DNA of 64,000 nt from Halicephalobus mephisto (GCA_009193035.1 SWDT01000300.1:1-64000), one strand, 5' to 3'; numbered from the stretch's first letter, positions 44,772 to 56,544 are shown. A program made the numbers and translations. Notes: generated from the sequence alone by a model not told the origin.

Positions 44772-45850
44772 ATGGACGCCGAAATTGACAGACTTTTACC
44801 GATAAACATTTTCCGGTATGTTGTGTCAGTAATTACCGTAGTTGGAAACGGATTTTTGTTATATTTGTTTTACAAATTCCCGAGACTACGAGATTCACAA
44901 TGCAACTTACTTGTTTTAATACTCAACATCAGTGATCTGTTAATAGGTAAGGATGTTGTAAACTACAGTACTAAGCCTTGGAATTACTGTATTGCTTAAT
45001 ATTTTAGGAATCGGCACTTTAATTCGAGCGACTTATTCTGTTTATACCAGTATTAACAATATTCTATTATTTGAAAAAATCCCTTGTCTTCTTGTCAACA
45101 GTTTCCAGTCGTTTGGGATCTCTTTTGGCAAAGTCATTCTTCTAGCGATTGCGTTCGACAGGTTCACGGCCATCTCTAAGCCCTTACAGTACTCGAAAAA
45201 TGACTCTAAAACATCTGTTTACGTCACTACAATTAGTGGGATTGTACTGGCAGCGGTATTCGTTTCTTTAAACTATATTAAAGTAGATACTTCGGTAAAA
45301 ATTAAAGTGTGCTCCGTTGGAGCGGCGACTACAAGTGATTTTGTATTGGTTACCCTAATTTGGAATGGAATTTTTCTATCTTCGTTGTTCCGTAAGTTGA
45401 TGTTAGCAAAAAATCAGTCTCAAAAGTTTTTCAGTTTTCTATATTCTTACCGCCATTCTTATCTACAAGAAAACCCACACTACCAGAGTGATTTCGACGT
45501 TCGAGAAAAAAGAAGTCCGAACCCAAAGTAAAATATTCATCACAATATCCCTAGTTCTTCTTCTGTATTTCATCACTTACGGTCTTCCTATTATCTTCCT
45601 GTTTACTGGCCTCATATATGACTTTGGTCCAAATGGCAGAGCTTGGGTTAGTATGTACGGAGGATTCTCAGGACTAGTCAATGCCGGGTTGAATGTTATA
45701 CTGTATTTATTCAAACACAACGAAATTAAGAAATGTTTTAGAGCTTTTCTTTCTGATTTTTTCCCTCAATTAAAACAGAATTCAACTGCTACGAAAATTT
45801 TCACGGTTAAATCTCAACACTCAAAGGCTTCGAAAGTGGGAATATTATAG
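44772..45850 (+). CDS. Seven-transmembrane chemoreceptor, Srsx-like, copy 3
   Basis: Exons 44772-44946, 45008-45391 and 45435-45850 give 324 residues. Phases and the first two exon lengths equal those of copies 1 and 2, while the last exon is 6 bp longer. Motifs: FRYVVSVITVVGNGFLLYL in TM1, IAFDRFTAISKPLQYSK after TM3, and GLVNAGLNVILYLFKHNEIK in TM7. The frame is also open upstream of the ATG at 44772, but homology to the other copies fixes this start. It is the most diverged copy, with short introns (61 and 43 bp). Confidence 0.88.
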
Positions 45851-45961
45851 TCGTGAAGAACGTCCTGCACAAGATCGAAGAAAATGTTCAATTAGCTTCA
45901 AAGCATTCCGTCAATAGCTCTCTGAGAAAAATTAATATCTATAGTTGTTTTAGACACTGTG

Positions 45962-45967
45962 AATAAA
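45962..45967 (+). terminator. Poly(A) signal of receptor copy 3
   Basis: AATAAA in GTGAATAAAAGAAATC, 112 bases after the stop codon. Confidence 0.5.
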
Positions 45968-46122
45968 AGAAATCAAGAACAATTAACTATGAATAATTAC
46001 CAGTATAGTAGGAATCTATGATATTTAACGCAATAAAAGGATTCTCCATCAAGGCAGAAACCAGAAAGTAATTTGATGTATTTCCTAGTTTACTAGTTCT
46101 GCACGAATTACAACTTCTCAGT

Positions 46123-47781
46123 TTATTCGAGTAATCCAACAATACAAACAAAAATTAATAGTAACTCCAGATAGTTCAGCATCGTCGTTCTTTCCTCTGA
46201 TTTTCGAACGGCGTCAGTACTGAGAGCCTTTTCGTCTTCTACGATAATTATTTCAATAGTTTTAATAATTATTTTTACGAAATTTATACTGTGTTAAAGA
46301 TTTAAAACATGATTATTAATTGATAAATATGTGAAATTATTTGGATGCGATGTTTACTCATGACAAGATGAGTAGTTTTAAGAAAGATATACTTGTGACT
46401 TTTGGTAAAAACTCTGAAAAAACTTCTTGGATACGGTTTCCAGTGAGAATGATGTACATAATCTTTAAAACTATCTTTATCGTTTTCAGCGGAAATTACA
46501 ATAATTTTTGTATTTGTTTTTCGTTAAAGACGACGAAAAAAGCTTCAAAAAAAGTATCTTTATAGTTTTTATTGAATTTTACATCACATCGTTTTCTATT
46601 CAGAATGATTCACAAAATTTTTGAAAATTTATTGTCGTTGCGAATAGAAATAATACGTATGTAATTTTGTCTGCTTTTTACTCGAAATCGGACAAAAGTT
46701 AAAAAAAAAAATTATTTGTAATCTTAAGCGGAAGTTGACTGCACGCGATTTTACGTAACAATCAAACATCATTAATTTTTTAAATTACTTTAAATAAATG
46801 TATAAAATACAGTATACCTAAAAAACGCTGGATTTTTAATTTTTGTGAAAAGTAAATACTTCATGGACTTTCATAATTGTGCTTTAGTCTTAGGTAACTT
46901 AATTCTTTGGTAAATATAAATACAGTGTATTTTTCCAGTAATTGGAATTTAATTTTGGATAATTTATAAGACCTTAGAGTAAACAAAAAGTTGTATTTTT
47001 TCATGACATTGAAAAACTTCCAATGTCTCGAATTTTTGGTGATATTTAGGATTTACTTTTCCTCGTATTAAGTTTTCAGAATTTTATAAAATATGTTTTT
47101 TATCAAGTAGAAGGTTTGTGGTCTTGGAAATCCCCAAAAATGAATTTCGATTAATGGAGAAATACTTTAATAGTTTGTATTGTTACATTATTCTCATTAA
47201 ATCGATAATTTTTATCCTTAATACACACCATAAACGACACATGTTGTACAACATATGCGAACATTAACAATAATGCATCGATATACTAGAATGTCTTTTA
47301 TGTATTATTTCTGATGCATCGGATACATTAAATCTTGTGTATTTGATGTATTATTTCCGATGTGTCAGATACATTGAATGTCATACACCAGATGATACAT
47401 TGTACTTTATGTACCGATACATTATATATAATTCAATTATCATGATTTTTACGATATAAAAGTCAATGAAAAAAGTGTTGTATCAATTAACCTTTAGATT
47501 TTTTTTATTATCTTTCAAGGATTCAACATATTTGATTATGTCGTCATTTTTGATCTTTTTGCTTTTGTTCAGCTGAATCTTGTTTGTTGACATTTCTGAT
47601 GTCAAGGATTCTGAATCTCTCTGCTTGTCATTTGATACATATTCTTACTTTTCAGAAATTTTTACTTTTAATGAAATAAGGAAATCCATGAAAGAAAGAT
47701 TTAATATTTTAAAAATTTACATTTATCAACTTTTGCTTTCTTATTCTCTTCATCTTTTTCCTCCTGCTTGCTGTTTTTCAT
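46123..47781 (-). CDS. Probable lysine-rich tail-anchored protein, gene partly resolved
   Basis: Three minus-strand segments look coding. 47781-47721 starts MKNSKQEEKDEENKKAK and ends at a GTAAAT donor. A segment up to about 47630 and ending at 47492 contains DKQRDSESLTSEMSTNKIQL and DDIIKYVESLKDNKKNLK, followed by a GTTAAT donor. 46238-46123 contains EDEKALSTDAVRKSEERTTM and the hydrophobic C-terminus LELLLIFVCIVGLLE before TAA. The last stretch looks like a tail anchor or transmembrane end. Phases of the three segments do not yet agree, so exons are missing or misplaced. The plus-strand 103-residue frame at 47580-47891 is its antisense and less protein-like. No family recognised. Confidence 0.35.
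47220..47440. repeat. GATACATT/ATGTATC repeat block
   Basis: Words such as TGATGCATCGGATACATTAA, TTTGATGTATTATTTCCGAT and CAGATACATTGAATGTCATA. Same family as at 1-590. Confidence 0.7.
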
Positions 47782-47959
47782 CTTTTCTACTTGGTTTTCA
47801 CATGTTAGATTTGTCCAAAAATAAATTGATATATAAAGCTATTTTATTAGAAGATATTAATTTTTCAATGAAATTGGTAAAGCTGATTTAGGAAAACGTT
47901 CTTAATTTTTTCTTTCTTTATTAAACTTTCTAGTATTAAACGTAGTAATCCTTCTTAGT

Positions 47960-48008
47960 ACTGATTAGTATCGGTCTCTTTATTACTTCAAACTTGGATA
48001 ATTAAACC
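47960..48008 (-). repeat. SL1-like sequence, copy 3
   Basis: The minus strand of 47987-48008 matches SL1 at 20 of 22 positions. It is followed at once by GTAATAAAGAGAC, which includes a GT at the donor position. Downstream bases resemble the 3' part of copies 1 and 2 (AAGTAACGAAGAGAC) with a ~17-base deletion. No Sm-site (AATTTTTGG) is evident within the next 100 bases, so I treat it as a relic. Confidence 0.6.
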
Positions 48009-48044
48009 AAACGAAATTATAATTATAAAAATCGCGGTAAAGCA

Positions 48045-48160
48045 GATATAAAACATAAGATATAAGAACTAATACATAAGATATAAGAAATGATACATAA
48101 GATATAAGAACTAATACATAAGGTAAAAGATATAATACATAATACATAAAATATGTTACT
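48045..48160. repeat. ~25-bp tandem repeat (ATACATAAGATATAAGAACTA)
   Basis: Four to five copies of ATACATAAGATATAAGAA(C/A)T followed by decayed units. AT-rich, non-coding. Confidence 0.85.
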
Positions 48161-48219
48161 ATTACTTAACACATTATATAATTACGATAAACACAAAACG
48201 CGAATCAGGTACATTAATA

Positions 48220-48408
48220 GTGAAGTGTAGAGATCCGCTTGCATCTTTTGCATTAATGATTCATCTGCGGTTCTCCACTACTGCTATCTTCGATTTCGTC
48301 GACAGGTATTTACGTATATTTTTGGTTTTTAACTTTATTAATAGATCTACATTTTCTACCAGAAAAACATTTTTGGATGAAGATGGTCCATGTAGCTTGA
48401 CAAACTGA
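48220..48408 (+). other. Possible small two-exon ORF, strand uncertain
   Basis: A plus-strand frame of 62 codons contains a GTATTT...TTAATAG segment of 39 bp (48306-48344) that looks like a minimal intron. Removing it keeps the frame (FDFVDR then STFSTRKTFLDEDGPC). The minus strand also has an open, protein-like frame here. I cannot decide which strand, if either, is coding. Confidence 0.25.
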
Positions 48409-48645
48409 TTTACTTTCTTAATTGACTTTCTTTTTTATATACAAGAAGAATTACAAGATAACGGAATAAAATCATCATGAACCCTAAATAAAGTAGTGAA
48501 ACGCTTTTCGTGACTATGAACGTCTACGGAATTGACGTAATTCTATTTCAAATAATTTTGAATATTAATTTAATCTAAATTTGCATCTCAGATATCTTTG
48601 ATAGGTGAATGAAGTTATTTAAGTCCACTTTTTTCTTCGTCAAGG

Positions 48646-49206
48646 ATGGATATGACTTTTTTGAATAGTGCTCCTAAAATCACTACTGAAAACAATGATA
48701 CTACTTTCGACGATTCTACCGTTTTCACAAACACTCAAGAGAATTATAATGATTCTACTAGCAATTCTGGTGGGTTTTGATAAATGAACATGGTTGATAT
48801 ACAAACAGAACTATCGATTTCGAAAATCGACGGTTCTGTATGAGTAATTTTTTCCACGTAAACTGATTTTCTAGAAGATTGCTCTTGGGAAACTCTCGAA
48901 GAACTTGACTGTTCGACGGCTTGTACTATTGACGGTTATAGAAGTTTCTACGAGACTGCTGATGAAGCTACTTGGAGTCCTGAAGTCGATCTTATGAAGA
49001 TCCGTGCTGCTCACGATCCTCCTTCCTATTACCATATCCCGGAGATGAACAAGATCCTCATCGACGTCGTTCCTCGTTTCGATTATGTTCCTTCTCAATA
49101 TGTCCTCGATTCTCTCCAGAATTTCGCCGTCATGGATGATCCACATCAGGCTTACAAACTCAAGATGGAATCTGCTTTATCCATCTTCCATAAAGATATA
49201 TCATAA
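48646..49206 (+). CDS. Small unrecognised protein, two exons
   Basis: Exon 48646-48769 starts MDMTFLNSAPKITTENNDTT; after the GTGGGT donor and a TTTTCTAG acceptor (48874) exon 48875-49206 continues EDCSWETLEELDCSTACTID, in phase 1, to a TAA: 151 residues. The N-terminal 45 residues are Thr/Ser/Asn-rich and disordered. The C-terminal 100 residues look globular, with KIRAAHDPPSYYHIPEM and VPSQYVLDSLQNFAVMDDPH. No signal peptide or membrane segment. Codon use and splice sites support a real gene; I do not recognise the family. It ends 53 bp from the stop of the convergent hydroxylase gene. Confidence 0.7.
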
Positions 49207-49259
49207 AAATAATACTTGTCTATCTACATTCATAAGATATAGTTTACTTTATGAAATGA

Positions 49260-50809
49260 CTAATTGATTTTCTTAAGTCCTTTTTCATCTTTAGATTCGT
49301 AGAGTCCGAACTTGGCTGCTCTTTCCTTGTTCATTCTTTTGAGGTCATTGTAGGAGATATTGTATCCGAACATCTTGTCCAAATAGTTCAGCCAAGGCTC
49401 AAAACAGGTCAACGGTCTCATGTGATGCATGTCATGGGCAGGGGCTCCAGAATAGAACGGAAGATAACGATGCAAGAAGAACGGAAAATCGTACCCGGTG
49501 TGGACTTCATAACTGACACTTTGAGCGATCACGAACCAAGTCCAGTAAGTCAAACAATGGGTTTTGAAGAGCCATGGGAAAGTAGTTATAAAAGTAGCTA
49601 CTATGAATAATTCAAATGGATGTAAATGCTGAGCTGCAGCTGTGAATGGACTGGAGTACATGTGGTGGACGGAATGACACCATCGATAGAGCCACTTGAC
49701 TCTGTGCATTGTAACGTGGGCACAGAAATAGTAAAAATCAAACGAAAGGAAAAAAACTAAATTCTGCCAACAAAGTTCGAAAAGAGTCGGGGCCAGTTCC
49801 GGGAGTTCGGTATCAGGGACCCAGATAAGTTGAACTAAGGCCATCGGGTAGATCCAGAGGATCTGGTTGAAGAACTGCAAGGTCAGAGATTCCTTGATCA
49901 GCGGCCATGTGACTTTTCTGTCTTTCTGAATCTTCGACTTGGCGATGAACGAAGTGTTGGCAAAGTAAAGGTCGATTACTGTAAAAACAATTGAATAATT
50001 ATTTGCATTTATAAACATTTTTAAGATCTTCCTAATTTCCTTATTTATCCACTTATCATTTGGTTTCAGAAAAGAATATTTCATTAAATTTATTTTAAAA
50101 TTGTTGACATTTTAAAAAATCTTGTTTGATAAGTGATTTATTTCATTGATTTCAACATTTAACTCGATTACGAACTTTAAAAGTGCTAATTATTTTAGAT
50201 TTCGTGCAGAAATGCAATTTTAATAAAACTTCTGTCTTGTGAAGATTGAAGACTTTGATCTTCAATAAACATCAACAACTTTTCGGTTATCATCAATACT
50301 GCTATTGGAATAGGCTTCCGATAGTGACTACAAAGGCACAAAAATCCCTAATTTCAATCACTATCCATGATATTATCAAAGTTGTTTTGAATAGTGACTG
50401 AAGAACTCTGAATTGAGTAAAAACAGACACTCCACTTTCTATTCAAGTTGTTTTTTGGATAATGCTATTGACAACGGAAAATCGATGTGAATGATCATCA
50501 ACTTTTGATCTCTTTGCCGATGACTTTTCTGTTATCGCTTAACTTGGTCTTTTGAATGATGGCGAAAGGACAATGATAAATACTTTCTCTAACTATTAGT
50601 CACTATCTTTAATCCTTGAGTTTTGTAAAAAATGAAAACTTACTGGTAAATACAAAAACCCAGGTGTAATCTATACTCAATGCGAAAAACGGCGGAAACA
50701 AGGGACTTTTTAGAATATGACCGTAGTTGAATCTCAGGTAATCCCAGAATGGCTGTAGAATTCTCGAGTCTCCAGCAGTTGCCGATCCATTGAAGAAAGT
50801 CGAATCCAT
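49260..50809 (-). CDS. Fatty acid hydroxylase superfamily, cholesterol 25-hydroxylase-like
   Basis: Members are di-iron membrane enzymes of the ER that hydroxylate or desaturate sterols and lipids. Exons 50809-50644 and 49978-49260 join in phase 1 (CCA/GTAAGT and TTTACAG) to give 294 residues. The three His boxes are present: HVTMH (143-147), HSVHH (157-161) and HDMHH (237-241), with HLHPFE (172-177) and HTGYD between them. Four or so hydrophobic segments flank them. Nematodes do not make sterols de novo, so dietary sterols or fatty acids are the likely substrates. The intron contains AGTCACTATCC-type repeats at about 50310-50460. The gene converges with the small gene ending at 49206. Confidence 0.9.
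50310..50465. repeat. GGATAGTGACT-type repeat in the hydroxylase intron
   Basis: Diverged words CGATAGTGACT, AATCACTATCC, GAATAGTGACTGAA and ACACTCCACTTT. Same family as the arrays at 33945 and 55125-62310. Confidence 0.6.
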
Positions 50810-50814
50810 AAGGA

Positions 50815-52535
50815 TCGAAAATAATATTATTGTAAAAATTAAAAATTTATATTACGAAACTGTCTCGACGCGAATTTCTAAGGTTCTTAAAAAACTTTTG
50901 TAATTCGAAATTTAAGATGTTAATCCTAAAATTTCCAATAAATTCTGAAAAATTCTGTATAATCAAAAACTAGGATGGTTGCGGAACTTTCTCGACGCGA
51001 ATATCTGAAATTTTTAGTTTAGGATACTAAATTCTAAGCTAGATTAGATTGTAGAAGATTTCAAAGATTTCTGAAATTCTTGAAAATTTCAAAATTTTCA
51101 TTATATTCTAAAAATTGAAAGACTTTGTAAAAGATTCCAGAAACCTTTAGAAGCTTTTGTTAGATTTTCAAAGGTTTCAAACTTTTATCAGATCCTGGAA
51201 AATTCTACAAGTTTTTATAAAAGTCTAACTTGATAGTTGTAAAAATCAGAAAAAATTATTATTACGACATTATCTCGACACGGATTTCTAGGAACTTTCA
51301 AACTTTTCGATCTAGAAATTGGTTACATAGTTTCAGAAAAATTATAGAAAGCTCTAGAATTTGCTATAAGATTTTCAGAATCTTCTATTAGATTTTAAGA
51401 AAATTTGAAAAGTTTCCACAAAATTTTCAATGTTTTCAGAATCTTATATTAGATTCTGAAACTTTTCCAGGAACTTTCACAAAAGGGTAGTAACTTAACG
51501 ACAGAAAGTTTCTGAAAATTTATCAGCGAGGCTTGATTTTAAGCTCTGATGTGACACAACTAACTATGCAGAGAAAGAAGAAAACACATTGTCTGTATGC
51601 AGACGAATCAACAGCAGTTTTTGGTTCATCTGACAGTCTGGACTTTAGACTCTCCTACATACACAGTTAACTATGTGAATGTTCCTCTTATCTAATTTTG
51701 ACTTGTGTCTTCGTGCACAAGACAGAAAACGAAAAATATGTTCAGAGTTTTCTTCGAGCATAATTCACGGAAGTCATTAGATGTCAGGGAAAGTAAAAAC
51801 CTTCTTAGCATTATTTCTAAAATTTGGAAGAAATGATATATAATAATTTATAAGTTGAATTAGTATTATGCAGTATTTGTTTGTTTTCGTTGAAGTTCAT
51901 TAGGAGAATTTTCATAAGGATCGTCAAAGATTTGACATCTTCATCACATTAGGTATATCCGTAGTTTATATTTATGTTTATTTTCTGCAGATATGGAGAG
52001 TGAATTCTGATTGTTTACGTAACTTTTTGCGTCTATGAACCCCATTCTCATTCATTAATTGGCTGTCTAATGAGAATTAATACCACAATGTATGAATTTC
52101 GGTTGAGAGCTTGTTTATGTGATTTTTGACTATTTCACAATACACAATCAAACTTGACGAGAATGCTGGGGATTAAAGTAGATTTATACAAAGAACAAAA
52201 AAGATCTCAAGAAACTTGATTCTTGATTTGGTTAGAGGTCAGTGTAAGGTACCTGTGGAAAGTTACTTAGGTCATAATTAAGATAAAAACGACAGTAAAG
52301 AAGATAATAACGTAAGTTCCGGAGTTCACGGGAAGTGTAGTCTTTGATTACGGGATTAAAGCAGAAATTAGTATGACATAGATCTGCCTATTGGTCTAAA
52401 CTCTGTGATGTCAAGCTGAAACGATAACGGAAAAGACACATGTACCACTTCGAGATTATCAATATTAATAGTCGTTGTTATAGACGTCTAAGTGAAGAAG
52501 ATTCTTTTTTACCTTGTACAAAAAGGGTACACGGT
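50815..52535. other. Region upstream of the hydroxylase gene
   Basis: 50830-51480 carries diverged repeats around CTGTCTCGACGCGAATTTCT and TTTTGGAATTTCT-type words. 51500-52500 is less AT-rich, non-repetitive and without an open frame, and probably includes the promoter. No gene seen. Confidence 0.5.
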
Positions 52536-52539
52536 ATAA

Positions 52540-52695
52540 ATGTATGGATACATTAAAATGGCTCTGATATATCAGACACATTACATTGAAGATATTTGAT
52601 ACATTGTGTATATATCAGTGAACTGTATTTAATGCATCGGTAGATTAAATATAATGTATTCGATATATTAGAGCTGTTTTAATGTATCTTTTTTG
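52540..52695. repeat. GATACATT/ATGTATC repeat copy
   Basis: TGGATACATTAAAATGGCTC, TGATACATTGTGTATATATC and TATTAGAGCTGTTTTAATGT. An isolated single copy of the family seen at 1-590. Confidence 0.75.
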
Positions 52696-52699
52696 TGTG

Positions 52700-53810
52700 C
52701 TCAAATTCAGATACTTAATCTGCTATTATCGAAAATATATTACGGTAATAAAGAAGAAAGACTTCTGTAATCGAAAAGTTTTGAATTCCCCGATGATTGG
52801 AAACCTATAGTATACTCAATAATTATATAGTGTTTTTTCGGCTTCATTAATTTCCATAATGCATTTATCACGAAATTATCGACTTTCTTCAGCACCAAAA
52901 TTCGTACATGAAGTCAAAGATTAAATTAAACTCACTTTTTTATCTTATGTCTTGAATAGCTTTTTATATTTGACTTTGAAGTCAATGCATATAAATCGCT
53001 TCTTCCGAGACATCTTAAGGTTTCAAGATGTTCAATATTTAGTGTTAAGTTTAAAACAGAAGAAATCACCGAGGTATTTTACATATGAAAACTAAACACT
53101 AATTTTGGTCATTTTCAAAAACTATTGTTCTTTTGTGATTCATTACAGAAACATTAACAAATCCACATCGTAAGACATAAAGTCTGGTATCATTAAATTA
53201 AAATTAAAATAAATCGAAAATGAAAATCAATAATTAGAACAAGAGAAAATAGAGAATAATCACGACAAGAACTTTCGGTTTTTCAACATCTTCGATTACT
53301 GAACTAGTTCAATATCAACTCAAATTTTTTAAATTCCGAACTCGAATTAGTCCACAAAATTCGAATTTAATTCAAATTTGCTTCAAAAGTTTGAATATAA
53401 AAATTGAAATCTGCAGTTGTGATCAAGAGAACAATCGATTTTTAGTGTTTCTTCATCGTATTATCTTGCTTAAAATTTCATAAGTTTCTCAAATCTTCCA
53501 GAATCCAATCGAGAGTTCTGAAACGTTTAAGAATATTTTGTGAAAATTCTGAATTCTTCTAGAATCATTTGAAAAATTTTAGAAACATTCTAGAATCAAG
53601 TAGAAGCTCTCTAAAATTTCCCAAATTTTCCAAATTTTCAGAAATTTGTGTAATCTTTCAAAATCAAATACAGAGTTCTGAAACTTTTAATTTTAACATT
53701 TTCTGAAAATTTCTAAATTCTAAAATTTTCTGAAAATTTCTAAATTCTAATATTTTTTGGAACTTTTTTAATTCTAACATTTTCTAAAAGCTGTTCTTCC
53801 ACTCCAATTG
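52700..53810. other. AT-rich intergenic sequence
   Basis: No gene seen. 53470-53790 is built of repeated CAGAATC/TTCTGAAACTTTTAA and AATTCTAACATTTTCTGAAA words. Confidence 0.5.
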
Positions 53811-53811
53811 A

Positions 53812-54105
53812 CCCTTACAACTCGTTCTTAATAACTTTATCCAATTTCAATTTCTGGACGAAATCCATGAACATAGTTTTCCGGAAATCCGCCTCGAAGC
53901 CGTTCGGGCTAATTCGACTCGCGCGACTTGTTTCAAATCCATAAAGCTTTCAAATGCAAATTTTCCGGCTTCCCAAAGTTGTAAATTTCCGAAATTGATT
54001 GATGAAAAATCTCGGTTTGTAAATACTTTCATGGATTCATTTCCTGGCGCCAATTTTTTTGATTTTTTTTTTCAAAAAATGTTTTCGCGCCATGGAATTT
54101 TGTGA
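53812..54105. other. Coding-like island, possible exon, strand uncertain
   Basis: The stretch 53815-54055 is of balanced composition. On the plus strand a 97-codon frame without early ATG contains QFLDEIHEHSFPEIRLEAVR and FPKLIDEKSRFVNTFMDSFP. On the minus strand a frame with ATG (54053) contains LWEAGKFAFESFMDLKQVAR and VELARTASRRISGK. Both look like protein. No neighbouring exon could be attached. Confidence 0.3.
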
Positions 54106-54229
54106 TTTTTTACTTTATGGTTAGGATTCTAGAATCTTAAAATTTATTCTGAAATTATTAAACCTTGGAAATTTTAAGTTTTTTAAAATTTTGAATCTCG
54201 GTGGAAATTTTAAAGATTTTAAAAGTATA

Positions 54230-54612
54230 TTACATACAAAAAGTGTAATTTTTAATCCAGTAACAAATACAAATTATTATTTTTTTAATTTTCGTTATAA
54301 ATTTTAAATATTTATTTTAAAAATGTGACGATAGTGTTATATTTTGCAATTGTTACAAAGCTAAAAGTTTTTTTTTTGTGAATTTGATGCAACTGTAGAT
54401 TGAATATAATTTATCTGATATATCAAAGCTGTTTTAATGCGTAAATATATCATATAAAATCCATCAATATCAAAACATAAAAAAGTGTAGTTTTTAATCC
54501 AGTAACAAATACAAATTATTTTTTTTTTATTTTTATTATAAATTTTGAATATTTATTTTAAAAATGTGACGACAGTGTTATATTTCGCAATTTTTACGAA
54601 GCTAAAAGTTAT
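54230..54612. repeat. Direct repeat (~120 bp, two copies) flanking a satellite unit
   Basis: TTTTTAATCCAGTAACAAAT starts both copies (about 54249 and 54489) and each continues with AAATATTTATTTTAAAAATG TGACG. Between them lies one GATACATT-type unit (54395-54470). Confidence 0.8.
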
Positions 54613-55119
54613 TTTTTCTGTGAAAACTTTGATTTATGGAAATTCGTGTCGAGATAATTTTGTAATAATTTTCATTTTTAATTCTTATATTTGTCAAAGT
54701 ATAATTCTATGGAAGCTGTAAGAACTTGGTAGAAGTTTCTGGAGTTTTTAGGAATCTCATGGGAGATTCTGGAGCACTTTTAAATTTTGTAAAAATTTTC
54801 AGTCAATTTCAGAATTTAAAGAATAATTTAAAAAATTTAAAATTTTATGAAAATGTTAGAAATTTTTCAAAATTGTAATTTTCTGAAAAAATTTTAAAAT
54901 TATTTTTGAAACAATTTCACAATAATATTCTTGTTTTATAATTGTGTAATTTCCGAAGTCGTTTTTGTCCAGGTGAGGATCTCGATTAATGGGGTTGTTT
55001 ATGCCATTTTTCAAATGAATTTTTTTATTCTGAATTGATTTCTGTGGTTTGGAATGTTTTCGAAAAAGGATAGGCACTGTTCGATTTTCGAAATAAAACG
55101 ACTCGTTCAATTTGAACGA

Positions 55120-55560
55120 CAAAATGGATAGTGATCAATTTTTAAATTTTCAGTCACTATTTATTTTCAATGAAAAGATTAAAATTGCTATTTAAAAAAG
55201 TTTAAATAAAATGAATGGATAGTGACTAATTTTAAAATTTTCAATCACTATTTATTTTCAATCAAAATGTTAAAATTTTTATCCAAAAAAGTTTAAATAA
55301 AATGAATGGATAGTGACTAGTTTCAAAATCTTCAGTCACTATTTATTTTTAATGAAAATGTTAAAATTTCTATATAAAAAAGTTTAAATAAAATGAATGG
55401 ATAGTGTCCATAAATAATCACTATCCGTTTCTCAAAAAGTTCATTTGGATAGTGACTGAAAACTTTTGAATTTAGTTGAGAATGGACACTATCCGTTTTT
55501 CTCAGTATAGCTGTTTTTTGGACAGCGACTTTAAAAACTTAAATGTAAAATTTGATAATG
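55120..55560. repeat. GGATAGTGACT array (~90-bp units)
   Basis: Four units of AAATGGATAGTGACTAATTT, TTTTCAGTCACTATTTATTT, TCAATGAAAATGTTAAAATT and AAAAAAGTTTAAATAAAATG, then an inverted stretch ATCACTATCCGTTTCTC / GGATAGTGACTGAAAAC. Confidence 0.85.
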
Positions 55561-55670
55561 ATTAATTTCATAATTTTAGACAATATTCAAAAAGTAAAAT
55601 TAATAATGTTTAAAATGTGACAATAATGTTCTTAAAGATTATCTGGCTAAGAATTTTCCGATCTTGTTCC

Positions 55671-55817
55671 TCATTTGTTTTTCTCATAAACTGAAGATTT
55701 TTTTATTTTTGGGACTCTTTCGGCAGCCTTGTCTGAAAACTGATTTTTGCTAATGAGCCGCAGCAGGTCAAGCACGGACTCGATCGGCATTTTCTTTGTC
55801 CGTTTACGGTCATTCGT
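55671..55817 (-). other. Coding-like island, possible exon
   Basis: A 49-codon minus-strand frame reads RKRTKKMPIESVLDLLRLIS and KNQFSDKAAERVPKIKK to a TGA. The composition is balanced only within the island. It may begin at the ATG at about 55790 (MPIESV). Not recognised, not joined to other exons. Confidence 0.3.
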
Positions 55818-56076
55818 TCAGATGTCATCGATCAATGATGAATGACTCTCAAAAAAACTCGCCTTTAAATTTAATTTTTAATTATTTTCTCAGTTGGATA
55901 TGAAATATACTATTTACTGTACTATTTATTTTTTTCAATCAGTTTCATACGAAAGAAGACAGAATACGATCTAGATCATGTTGGATTGGTCGATTTTTCG
56001 ATATTGTCTGTTTTTGAAAATCATCGGTTCATTTACGTAGTTTTTTTTGTAAGTTCTTATTTCTTATTTTGTGTGA

Positions 56077-56541
56077 ATGTGGACTTCGATATGGCCATTA
56101 TCCCGAGGGATAGTTACAGTAGGTAAGCATTTTTCTAAGATCTATGGCGTTTTCAGTCAGGTTTTAGCAGTAAGTCCGGACCAGAGACGAGCCCTCAGGC
56201 GTCTGTGTTCGAACCCCAAGTTTCCTCTGCCAGGCCACTTGACAGCTTGGATATGGAATATTTTTAATTTTTAAATAGAACATTTAAAATATGTTTGATT
56301 TTTATTTATTTTCGAAACTTTTCAAATTCAATTGAAAATTTGCGAAATTTCGTGTTTTCCTTTTTCGATGGAGAGGTTTGCCTCTCGTTTTTCTTCTTTG
56401 AGAAGACCTGAAGCCTCTTCGTTCCGATTGGCCTCACTTTTCACACGTCTGAAGAAAAGGATGATCGAGTACGGATTTCGAGTAACTAGAAACCAGGGGA
56501 TTGAAGAGATTTCGGCCGATTTTTGGCCTAAAAAGCTATAG
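56077..56541 (+). other. Two adjacent coding-like islands, possible exons
   Basis: 56077-56274: a frame whose best part follows GCGTTTTCAG (56156) and reads VLAVSPDQRRALRRLCSNPK then FPLPGHLTAWIWN before a stop. 56332-56541: a frame from ATG 56368 reads MERFASRFSSLRRPEASSFR then KKRMIEYGFRVTRNQG to a stop; its complement is also open (charged, helical). Strand and linkage remain uncertain. Confidence 0.3.
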
Positions 56542-56544
56542 TAT

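Noticed and set aside
46341..46565. 74-codon plus-strand ORF downstream of receptor copy 3
   Set aside because: No homology, no splice context and low-complexity F/K/I-rich ends.
56180..56250. tRNA-like B-box (GTGTTCGAACCCC)
   Set aside because: No T-stem or acceptor stem can be formed on either strand and no A-box lies at the proper distance.
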